DNA of 64,000 bases from Methanobrevibacter sp. (lineage in GTDB: Archaea > Methanobacteriota > Methanobacteria > Methanobacteriales > Methanobacteriaceae). Positions 9,887 through 17,900 of this stretch are shown in pieces (within the stretch, counting starts at the first letter, position 1; each line of letters starts with the position of its first letter). A program made the translations under genes and the position numbers. Below the pieces are notes generated by a model that saw only the letters and a list, made by a program, of their open reading frames with translations, searched no databases and had not been told where the DNA came from. The DNA is taken from positions 100,667 through 164,666 of the forward strand of contig NZ_JAUNXR010000001.1 of assembly GCF_030539665.1 (NCBI RefSeq). The letters run 5' to 3'.

Positions 9887-9902
9887 TTTAGGTTAATCTA
9901 AA
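9887..9902. promoter_or_regulatory. DtxR-type iron-box-like palindrome at the HMA-copA promoter
   Basis: TTTAGGTTAATCTAAA, one arm mismatch from the TTTAGG-N4-CCTAAA palindrome found six times at the feo genes. It lies about 50 bp upstream of the small HMA-like gene, next to AT-rich TATA-like sequence (TTTATAAATATATTAA). It suggests that the copper ATPase operon may answer to the same repressor as iron uptake; this is inference. Confidence 0.5.
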
Positions 9903-9969
9903 TTTATAAATGTTTTAAATAAAATGGTTGAAATGTTTAATAAATAAAAAAAAGTTTAATCGAGAGAGT

Positions 9970-10809
9970 TTACTCGTCGATCAATTCGAATTTAATTTTG
10001 CCTACATTTGGTCCAAGTTTATTATAAAGCAATCCGATAATTGTGGCAATTATAAAGCCTAAAATAAATTCAACAATAACTGAAATAATTATGCTAAGGA
10101 TATTTCCACCAGATGCTAGGGATAATAGTCCACTTATCAATCCTAAAACTGCAGATATTATAGCTATTGCAGTTGCAAAGCTTTTGATATCAATACTTTC
10201 AAGTGTGTTGTTATCTTTTATTCTAACTTCTATTGGATAACCCTTTCCAGCAATATAATTGTAGACATATGTTCCAATCAATATGTAGATGAATGTTCCT
10301 ATAAATGCCCCTACAATGATTCCAATACTGAATGTAGGATTTGAAATCATCATAATCATTTGATATAAGGTAAATGCCATTTGGCTTTGTCCACTTAACA
10401 TTAGTGTTTGAACTGCAGAACTCAAAAGCAATGGAATTAAAACTATTCCAACCAAATATTCGATGATTAGCAACACTGTTACAATAATAGCACAAATGAT
10501 TGCTGTTGAAGTAGTGCTAATTTTTGATATGCTTCCATCTTCTTCAAAAGCAAACACGATAGCAGTTTTTTTAGCTATTAGGTTGTATAGGAAGCTTTCA
10601 ATAAACGTATGATAAATACTTACTATAATTGTTCCGCAGATTACTGTTGGAACTATGACTGCCATTATTCCAACGTAGGCTGAAGATATGATTCCAAATG
10701 CAATTAAAAGGATTATTGAAAATATTATTGCAAAAACAATAGATATTGCTGTTACCATTATAGTAACAGAACTTATATCTAATGATTTTAATGTTTTTAT
10801 TGAAGCCAT
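9970..10809 (-). CDS. Hypothetical polytopic membrane protein with internal repeats
   Basis: About 279 aa, almost wholly hydrophobic with around seven membrane segments. A short pattern recurs: LYN-LIAKK-TAIVFAFEEDGSISKIS near residue 80, VYN-YIAGK-GYPIEVRIKDNNTLESID near residue 195, and LYN-KLGPNVGKIKFELIDE at the C-terminus. Each follows a membrane segment, as if a hydrophobic-pair-plus-strand unit had been repeated. It is reminiscent of Yip1-like membrane proteins, but I do not recognise the family. A GTG at 10818 overlaps the ribosome binding site (AAGTGA), so the ATG at 10809 is the better start. It lies 13 bp downstream of purB and is likely co-transcribed with it. Confidence 0.6.
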   Translation of the reverse strand: MASIKTLKSLDISSVTIMVTAISIVFAIIFSIILLIAFGIISSAYVGIMAVIVPTVICGTIIVSIYHTFIESFLYNLIAKKTAIVFAFEEDGSISKISTTSTAIICAIIVTVLLIIEYLVGIVLIPLLLSSAVQTLMLSGQSQMAFTLYQMIMMISNPTFSIGIIVGAFIGTFIYILIGTYVYNYIAGKGYPIEVRIKDNNTLESIDIKSFATAIAIISAVLGLISGLLSLASGGNILSIIISVIVEFILGFIIATIIGLLYNKLGPNVGKIKFELIDE

Positions 10810-10822
10810 AGTTTTCACTTAT

Positions 10823-12172
10823 CTAAAACCAATCTTTTGATTTTTCAATTAATTCTTCTACAATAATTTTTGATGAGCCTATGTATGTATGAGGATTCAT
10901 AATTGCTTCAACGTCTTCTTCAGTTAAGTATTTTTGTACTTCTTCATCTTCTAATATTAAATCGCCAAGTAATTTGTCTTCTTTCTTAGCTTTGATTGCA
11001 TTTTTCCTTACGATTCCATATGCAGTTTGTTTACCCATCCCGCTTCTGGTAAGTTCTGCCATCAATCTTTCAGCCATAATTAATCCATTTGTTAAGTTAA
11101 GGTTTCTTTCAATATTTTCATCATAGAATACTAAATTACTCATTAATTTGATTGTAAGGTTTAATATGTAATCAGTTAATATGCAGCTTTCAGGGAACAT
11201 TATTCTTTCACAAGAGGAGTTTGTAAGGTCTCTTTCGTGCCAGAGAGGATTATTGTCGAGAGCTGCATTTACAAATGATTTAACAATTCTTGCAACACCA
11301 CATATACGTTCTGCTGTAATTGGATTCATTTTATGCGGCATTGTACTACTTCCCATTTGTTTTTCTGGGTCGAAGTATTCTCCAACTTCCATAAGCTCTG
11401 TTCTTTGGAGATTTCTAATTTCTAATGCAATTTTATCTAATGTTGATGCAAGATTAGCTAATGCCATAATAAATTCAACATGATTGTCCCTTTGAACAAC
11501 TTGGTTTGTAATTGATGCTGCAGGTAATTCTAAGATTTCTGCAACGGTTTTATGAATTTCCCAACCTTGTTCTCCAAGTGCAGCTGTAGTTCCAACTGCT
11601 CCATCTACCATTGCAACACAAACATTTTGCTCTGCATGGTTTACTCTTTCATATTGCCTGTGTAATTCGTCAGCCCAAAGACCGAATTTCATTCCGTAGG
11701 TAATTGGAAGTGCGTGTTGTCCGTGGGTTCTTCCAACAGCTACTTTGTCAATATTTTCTTCAGCTAACTTAAGCATTATTTCTGTTAAAGTTTTGATTTT
11801 GTCTTTAATTATTTCTGCTGAATCTTTGATTAATAATGAGTTTGAGGTATCAACAACATCATTTGAGGTTGCTCCGAAGTGGACATATTCTCCCGCATCA
11901 TTGTCACATACTTCTCCAAGACCTTTGATTAGAGCTCCGATATCATGTTTTGTTGCTTTTTCGATTTCGTTTACTCTTTCTTCTTTTACATAATCTGTAT
12001 TTGCTTTTTTTGCAATTTCATCTGCTACTTCTTGTGGGATTATTCCTAATTTCCCTTCTGCTTGTGCAAGTGCGGATTCTACGTCTAACATTCTTTGTAA
12101 CTTATTTTTAGTTTCCCAGACAGCTTTCATTTCCGGGGTACCATATCTGAATTCGATTGGATGTATAGCCAT
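10823..12172 (-). CDS. purB: Adenylosuccinate lyase PurB
   Basis: About 449 aa. It cleaves SAICAR to AICAR and adenylosuccinate to AMP in purine synthesis. The fumarase/aspartase superfamily signature is clear as GSSTMPHKMNPI (flexible active-site loop with its serine). Other conserved parts are VGRTHGQHALPITYG and the N-terminal HDIGALIKGLGE. Two in-frame ATG codons occur, at 12181 and 12172. The Shine-Dalgarno GAGATGAT runs through the first, so the second is chosen. The gene is divergent from the HTH regulator gene across a 190-bp region with repeated operators. Confidence 0.96.
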   Translation of the reverse strand: MAIHPIEFRYGTPEMKAVWETKNKLQRMLDVESALAQAEGKLGIIPQEVADEIAKKANTDYVKEERVNEIEKATKHDIGALIKGLGEVCDNDAGEYVHFGATSNDVVDTSNSLLIKDSAEIIKDKIKTLTEIMLKLAEENIDKVAVGRTHGQHALPITYGMKFGLWADELHRQYERVNHAEQNVCVAMVDGAVGTTAALGEQGWEIHKTVAEILELPAASITNQVVQRDNHVEFIMALANLASTLDKIALEIRNLQRTELMEVGEYFDPEKQMGSSTMPHKMNPITAERICGVARIVKSFVNAALDNNPLWHERDLTNSSCERIMFPESCILTDYILNLTIKLMSNLVFYDENIERNLNLTNGLIMAERLMAELTRSGMGKQTAYGIVRKNAIKAKKEDKLLGDLILEDEEVQKYLTEEDVEAIMNPHTYIGSSKIIVEELIEKSKDWF

Positions 12173-12228
12173 TTTTATCATCTCAATTTTTATTAGGTTT
12201 ATATTTATTTTTTGTAATATTTATTAGT

Positions 12229-12347
12229 AAAGTTTATATGTAATATATATTATACATATTTATGTTAAATATTTATTACATATGTTGATAGCAAAGTATA
12301 TATGTAACATATATTATACATATCAATGTCAAATATTTATTACATTT
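12229..12347. repeat. Two direct repeats of about 55 bp, each with a TATGTA-N10-TACATA dyad
   Basis: The sequence at 12229-12283 recurs at 12293-12347 with only a few differences, offset exactly 64 bp, close to six helical turns. Each copy holds the inverted repeat TATGTA-N10-TACATA (12237-12258 and 12301-12322), and the tail ATATTTATTACAT is also repeated. The second copy ends about 17 bp before the start codon of the HTH gene. Tandem operators like these suit an autoregulated small HTH repressor binding as dimers. They could also affect purB, whose promoter must lie in the same space. Confidence 0.75.
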
Positions 12348-12364
12348 GAAAATTAGGTGATCGT

Positions 12365-12568
12365 TTGAAAACCAATATTAAAGAACTAAGAAAAGAGGTT
12401 GGATTAAGCCAACAAAAATTAGGGGATTTGGTTGGTGTTACAAGACAGACCATAAATGCTCTTGAAAATGCCAGATATAATCCTTCTTTATTATTGGCTT
12501 ATAAAATTACAAAAATATTGGAAAAAGATCTTATAGAAGAAGTTTTTATCTTAGATGATGATGAGTAA
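12365..12568 (+). CDS. Small Cro/C1-type HTH transcriptional regulator
   Basis: 67 aa, consisting of a single XRE-family helix-turn-helix: LRKEVGLSQQKLGDLVGVTRQTINALENARYNPSLLLAYKI. It has no ligand-binding or membrane domain. Its start is TTG at 12365, supported by AGGTGAT three bases upstream. Single-domain regulators of this type in archaea and Firmicutes usually control their own operon. The first of two DUF4013 membrane protein genes follows after 9 bp with its own GGTGAT site, and two tandem dyads lie just upstream, so autoregulation is likely. The signal sensed is unknown. Confidence 0.9.
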   Translation: MKTNIKELRKEVGLSQQKLGDLVGVTRQTINALENARYNPSLLLAYKITKILEKDLIEEVFILDDDE

Positions 12569-12577
12569 GGTGATAAA

Positions 12578-13303
12578 ATGATTTTGGATATTTATAAAGA
12601 TTCATTTGAATATGCGGGACAAAATATTAAGGTCCTTCTTAAATTAGGATTATTGTCCATTTTTAGCTTTCTCATAATCCCAATTTTCTTAATTGCGGGT
12701 TATCAATACAGAGTTATTGAAAGTGGAACCAAAGGAATGGTGGGTGGTGAAGACAAACTTCCTGAATTCGATAATTTTACAGGCATGTTTGTTGACGGAC
12801 TTAAAATGATTATTGTTCAATTTATATATTTATTCATTCCAATTGTGGTATTTATTATTATAGGTACTATAGGTCAAACAATCAATAATGATGCTATTTC
12901 AAGTCTCGGAGCAATTATTGGAATAATTTTATTCATTATTTCTGTATTCTATTCATTCTTAGCAGTACCAAACATGATTGCTAATGAAGGATCATTAAAA
13001 GCAGCATTTGACTTTAAAAGGATAAATGAAATTATAAAAATGATAGGTGTTGGAAGGTTTATTATTACATTCATAGGTTTAATGTTATTATGTGTTGTAA
13101 TATCAGCAGTTGTTGCTGCAATTCTTATTGGAATATTTGGAGTATTTGGTATTGCAATTGGAAGTTTCAACCCTGCTGCTTTTGGAGGAGTAATGATTGG
13201 AGGATTAATTATCTATGAGGCAATATTCTCTTTTATTGTAACTCCATACTTAGGAATCTTTTCATCACGTGTAACTGGACTTATATATGGGCTTGGTGAA
13301 TAA
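12578..13303 (+). CDS. DUF4013 family membrane protein (first of pair)
   Basis: 241 aa with about six membrane segments. The DUF4013 pattern is visible: an amphipathic start (IYKDSFEYAGQN), a first membrane helix, GYQYRVIESGTKG and then GGEDKLPEFDNFTGMFVDGLKM before the next helices. The function is unknown; these families are abundant in Methanobacteriales. It sits between the HTH gene and a paralog that begins directly after its stop codon, so the three are translated from one message. The C-terminal half is rich in glycine-containing hydrophobic segments (AILIGIFGVFGIAIG). Confidence 0.85.
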   Translation: MILDIYKDSFEYAGQNIKVLLKLGLLSIFSFLIIPIFLIAGYQYRVIESGTKGMVGGEDKLPEFDNFTGMFVDGLKMIIVQFIYLFIPIVVFIIIGTIGQTINNDAISSLGAIIGIILFIISVFYSFLAVPNMIANEGSLKAAFDFKRINEIIKMIGVGRFIITFIGLMLLCVVISAVVAAILIGIFGVFGIAIGSFNPAAFGGVMIGGLIIYEAIFSFIVTPYLGIFSSRVTGLIYGLGE

Positions 13304-14113
13304 ATGGCTTTAACTGATATACTTAAAAAAGGTTTAAAATATCCACAGCATGATTTTAAAAATGCTGTGTTATTTTCCCTTCTTTTGCTTTTAGGAACAA
13401 TTTTATCAAATATTGGAAATCACTTCTCACTTTCAAAAGCAAATATTAATTCAATTGCAGGAGCACAAAATTTAAATGAAGTGATTAATGGATTATCAAC
13501 TGTTCTTACTCCAACACAAGTAGCCATTCTAATAATATTTTCCATTGCATCGTTTATAGTCTCATTATTTGCAAGTGGTTACATTTATAGGGTTTATGAA
13601 GGTGAGGATGAATTGCCTCACTTTGAGGACTATAAATTAATGCTCATTCAGGGAATTAAAGTATTCATAGTAAACTTGGCATACTGTATTATTCCAATTA
13701 TCCTATTGGTTTTAGGACTTTATATTGCAGCTTTTAATTCAGATATTGCAAATTTATTAATTGCTGTAAGTGTAATTCTCGGAGCAATATTAATATTCTT
13801 CATATCTCCATTCGCAATAGCAAATATGGTTAAGGAAAATAGTTTTAAACAAGCTTTTAATTTTAATGCAATTGGAAGCAGAATATATAGGATAGGTATT
13901 ATCCCATATTTGGTTACTGTAATATTGATGGGGGTTATTGAAATGATTATAGTGATTGCTTTCGGAGTAGTGATGTTAATATTGTCCCTGTTTGTAGTGA
14001 TGAATCCAATAATTGGAATAATTGTGTTATTCATAATGTTATTTGTTGGTTCTATTGTTTGTGGGTACGTAAACCTATTTACTAATAAGGTATATCAATT
14101 ATTATACAGCTAA
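13304..14113 (+). CDS. DUF4013 family membrane protein (second of pair)
   Basis: 269 aa paralog of the preceding gene. It shares the order membrane helix, GYIYRVYEG, EDELPHFEDYKLMLIQGIKVF, then about five more helices. Its ATG abuts the upstream stop codon, so it is translationally coupled, and the two products may form a hetero-oligomer in the membrane (inference). A hairpin terminator follows immediately. Confidence 0.85.
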   Translation: MALTDILKKGLKYPQHDFKNAVLFSLLLLLGTILSNIGNHFSLSKANINSIAGAQNLNEVINGLSTVLTPTQVAILIIFSIASFIVSLFASGYIYRVYEGEDELPHFEDYKLMLIQGIKVFIVNLAYCIIPIILLVLGLYIAAFNSDIANLLIAVSVILGAILIFFISPFAIANMVKENSFKQAFNFNAIGSRIYRIGIIPYLVTVILMGVIEMIIVIAFGVVMLILSLFVVMNPIIGIIVLFIMLFVGSIVCGYVNLFTNKVYQLLYS

Positions 14114-14115
14114 AG

Positions 14116-14134
14116 GAAAGTTATTTAAACTTTC
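14116..14134 (+). terminator. Hairpin terminator after the DUF4013 pair
   Basis: GAAAGTT and AACTTTC form a perfect 7-bp stem with loop ATTTA, followed by TTTTCT. It begins two bases after the second DUF4013 stop codon. Confidence 0.6.
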
Positions 14135-14154
14135 TTTTCTATATTATTTTTTTA

Positions 14155-14919
14155 ATGACAACAATTAATGAAGAATTAAATCAAATTTCAATTATACGTC
14201 TATTGATAGTTGGAATTGTAACTATTTTTGCAATGGTTATTATTGAAGATCTATTTTTAATTGAAGTTCCATATGACTTGCTATGGATTGTTTTGACTGT
14301 TTACATTGCTTATAAACTGAAGGGATGTTCTTTAGATTTTCATAATAAACTATCTGACGCATTCAAAACTTCAAATATAAAGTTAATCACATGGATTGTT
14401 ATATTAAATTTAATCTTTTCATATGGTATGATTTATTTATCTATTTTATTCATTGGAACAAGTTTTGACTTATCCAATAGCATTGCCCATGCATCTGGTT
14501 TATTTGCAGTAGGTACAGCTATCAGTACAATCATAATAGCTCCAGTTTCCGAAGAACTAGTATTTAGGGGAGTTATTTTTAATAGATTAAATAAACGTAT
14601 TAATGTTATTTTAGCAATATTGATTTCTTCAATCCTTTTTGGATTATGTCATGATTATGGCGGGATGTTTTCAGCATTCATATTTGGAATATGTATGTGT
14701 ATCCTATACATAAAAACAGATAATATTTTTGTTCCAATGGGGGCTCACTTTTTAAACAATTTAATCTCAGAAATTCTTGATTTCATTGACCCTGCTGGAG
14801 ATTTCTTTTATGATCCAACAATAATATGCATAATTTTAGTTTTGGCTTTTATAGTGTTTATTGTATTGATGTATTATATTGTAAAAGAATTGAAAGCCAT
14901 TAATAAAAATAATAATTAG
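14155..14919 (+). CDS. CPBP family intramembrane metalloprotease
   Basis: 254 aa with about eight membrane segments, member of the CPBP (CAAX protease / bacteriocin-processing, Abi) family. Motif 1 is SEELVFRGVIFNRL (EExxxR), motif 2 is LFGLCHD (FxxxH) and motif 3 is AHFLNN (HxxxN), so all catalytic residues are present. Family members cleave prenylated or other membrane substrates or act in self-protection against bacteriocins; the substrate here is unknown. The gene shows no Shine-Dalgarno sequence before its ATG. A TTTAAA stretch about 28 bases upstream (inside the previous terminator) could be a TATA box for a nearly leaderless message. Confidence 0.9.
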   Translation: MTTINEELNQISIIRLLIVGIVTIFAMVIIEDLFLIEVPYDLLWIVLTVYIAYKLKGCSLDFHNKLSDAFKTSNIKLITWIVILNLIFSYGMIYLSILFIGTSFDLSNSIAHASGLFAVGTAISTIIIAPVSEELVFRGVIFNRLNKRINVILAILISSILFGLCHDYGGMFSAFIFGICMCILYIKTDNIFVPMGAHFLNNLISEILDFIDPAGDFFYDPTIICIILVLAFIVFIVLMYYIVKELKAINKNNN

Positions 14920-14939
14920 AGAAATGATTTTCTCTAATT
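14914..14939. terminator. Bidirectional hairpin terminator between convergent genes
   Basis: AATTAGAGAAA and TTTCTCTAATT form a perfect 11-bp stem with loop TGAT. The hairpin contains the stop codons of both the CPBP protease gene (plus strand) and the giant adhesin gene (minus strand). Confidence 0.75.
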
Positions 14940-17900
14940 TACAGCTAATACTGTGATTTTGGTTGTTATTGTTTGTGTTTGGTATGTTGCTGTTATTGTG
15001 TATTGTCCTGGTGCTAGTTCTATTGGTAGGTTTGCTATTCCGTTGGTGTCGGTTGTTCTGTCGTATTTTAGGTTTTTGAAGTTTGCTCCGTTGAGATAGA
15101 GTGTTATTGTTTTTCCTGTTTGTGGGTTTCCTTTTTCGTCTGTTAGTTTTATGGTGTATTTTGTTCCGTCTTTTTGTTTCATTGTGATGTCTTTGTATTC
15201 TGTTAGTTTGTAGGTTGTTGGGGTTTGTGCGTTTTGGTTCAATACTGTGATTTTGGTTGTTATGGATTGTGTTTCATAAATTGCTGTTATTGTATACTCT
15301 CCCACATTAAGGCCTATTGGTAAATTAGCTATACCATTTGCATCGGTTGTTCTGTCGTATTTTAGGTTTTTGAAGTTTGCTCCGTTAAGATAGAGTGTTA
15401 TTGTTTTTCCTGTTTGTGGGTTTCCTTTTTCGTCTGTTAGTTTTATGGTGTATTTTGTTCCGTCTTTTTGTTTCATTGTGATGTCTTTGTATTCTGTTAG
15501 TTTGTAAGTTGTTGCCGTAGGTTTCAATACCTTGATTTTTGTTGTTGCTGTTTGTGTTTCATATTTTGCTGTTATTGTGTATTCTCCTATATTAAGGCCG
15601 ATTGGCAAGCTAGCTATTCCGTTGGTGTCGGTTGTTCTGTCGTATTTTAGGTTTTTGAAGTTTGCTCCGTTGAGATAGAGTGTTATTGTTTTTCCTGTTT
15701 GTGGGTTTCCTTTTTCGTCTGTTAGTTTTATGGTGTATTTTGTTCCGTCTTTTTGTTTCATTGTGATGTCTTTGTACTCACTTAATTTGTAAGATGGGGT
15801 ATTTACACTAATCTTATTGGTAATTGATTCAGTACCATAGCTTGCAGCAATAGTATATTCTCCCACATTAAGGCCTATTGGTAAATTAGCTATTCCGTTG
15901 GTGTCGGTTGTTCTGTCGTATTTTAGGTTTTTGAAGTTTGTTCCGTTTAGTGTTAAGGTAACTGCCTTATTAGCTATTGGATTTCCATATGCATCTAGTA
16001 GAGTAACTTCATATTTGGTTCCATCTTTATGGTACATGTAAATGTCTTCTGATTCTAATTTTATCGGTGGCAAAATTGTTATCTGTCCATTTACATCGTT
16101 TACCTCATAAATATTTCCTTCATATTGGATTGAAATAGAATGGTTTCCTTTATTGAGTTTATTTAAATCTATAATTCCTATTCCATTATTCAATTGGATG
16201 TTTTGGTTTTGGCCATTTACTGAAATTTTCACATTATTGTTGTCTTCAATTGGAGTTGTAACTTTAAGTTTGGCATCTCCAGCAACATTATTTAACAATT
16301 CATATTGGATTGATCCTTTGAGTTTTTCAACTTCGAAGACAAATGGGGCATTATTTTTCAAATGGTTGCCATCTCCGGTATAAACAACAAGTCCATTATA
16401 TCTTCCTATTGGGAGTGGATTGATGGTGAAAACAGAGATTCCGTTGTTTATGTTGCTTTCTCCATAATATTTGTCATTTATATAAAGTGTTATTGTTCCT
16501 GTTGCTGTTGGCAAAACAGATATTGTAAATTGGCCATTTTCACCATATTTCATGTTATTTGAAATAATGTTCATTGCTGTTTCTTTTTTAGCAACGTTAA
16601 ATTGCATATTCTGACTTTCTATTGAATTATAATTCCCATCTCCATCATAAACAGCTTTTATTAAGTAATTTCCTGCATTAAGATTATTTAAATTGTATTT
16701 TGAATCACCATTCACAATTCTGGAACTTCCAATATAATTTCCATTTAAGTAGAATTTAACAACTCCTGTGGTTGCTGAATCCAATTTGGCAGTTGCTGTG
16801 GTTGCATCTCCATAAACAATGTTATTTGCAGTTAATTGTATATTTGATGATTTTTTATTAACAACAAATGTTTTCTCTTTCGCAGCTGAAAGATAATTGT
16901 TGTTTCCTGCAAAATTTACAGTTACTGCATATGTTTTAGCAGGCAATATTTCTGAAATTGTTAATGTAGCTTTTCCATTTGCTAAAGTTATTGCCTGTGT
17001 TTTTCCATTAACGGTTACAGTAACAGATTCATTTAATGGTGATTGGCCCATATCTGTTAATGATATTTCGATTTGAGTCTTTTCTCCATAGGTTATGTCA
17101 TTTACAGTAAATTCTAATATTGGTGTTGCTTTTAAAACATTAACATTTGTTGTATTGAAGTATTTTGCATTGTCAACACTTTCAATTTTTATAATGTGAT
17201 TTCCAACGTTCAAGTTTGCAATATTGATATTTGTTTCTGTAGTGCTTACTGTAAATGTGGTGATCTTGTTATTGTCTATGTAAATATTATATTTTCCTAA
17301 CTTATTGTCAGGCAAATAAAGTGTTACAAACGGTTTGGTTCCATAAACGAAATCTCCACCTGTTATTATGATGTCATCAGTAAGTCTGACAGTTAAAACG
17401 CCTTTTTTAACGTTTAATTTTGTTAATCTTGCATTTGTACTAGTTAATGAATATTGACCAACGGTTCTTGGAGTGTAATCTAAATAATATCCGTTGTCCA
17501 AATAGGACATCTGGCCAATGTTGTCAATGTTCAAGTTATCGGTTTCAATTGCATTTCCACTATCATCAGTTAAACTAGCAATTATTCTTACAGGCTTGTT
17601 CAATGAAGTATCTGCATTATTTATTACTAAATTGGTTTCACTTGTAATTGTTCCGTTGTTGTAAATATTGGCTGTTTTTGAGTTGATTTTATTGTTTTCA
17701 AATTCAACAGTTCCATTTACATATATTTCACTTATTCCAGCATTTTTGTTATTGAAAATACAGTTTTTAATTATCCCTTCCCCATTTATAAGAATAGAAT
17801 TTCCGTATTCTCCTTTATTGTTGCTGAAATTTGAATTCAATATTGTTGCACTTGATCCTTTATTTACAATTATTGCAGATCCATTTGAATTAATCAAATA

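Noticed and set aside
15051..15945. Regular repeats that might suggest a CRISPR or other repeat array
   Set aside because: Unit length (276-294 bp) and perfect in-frame translation show that they encode protein domains of the adhesin.
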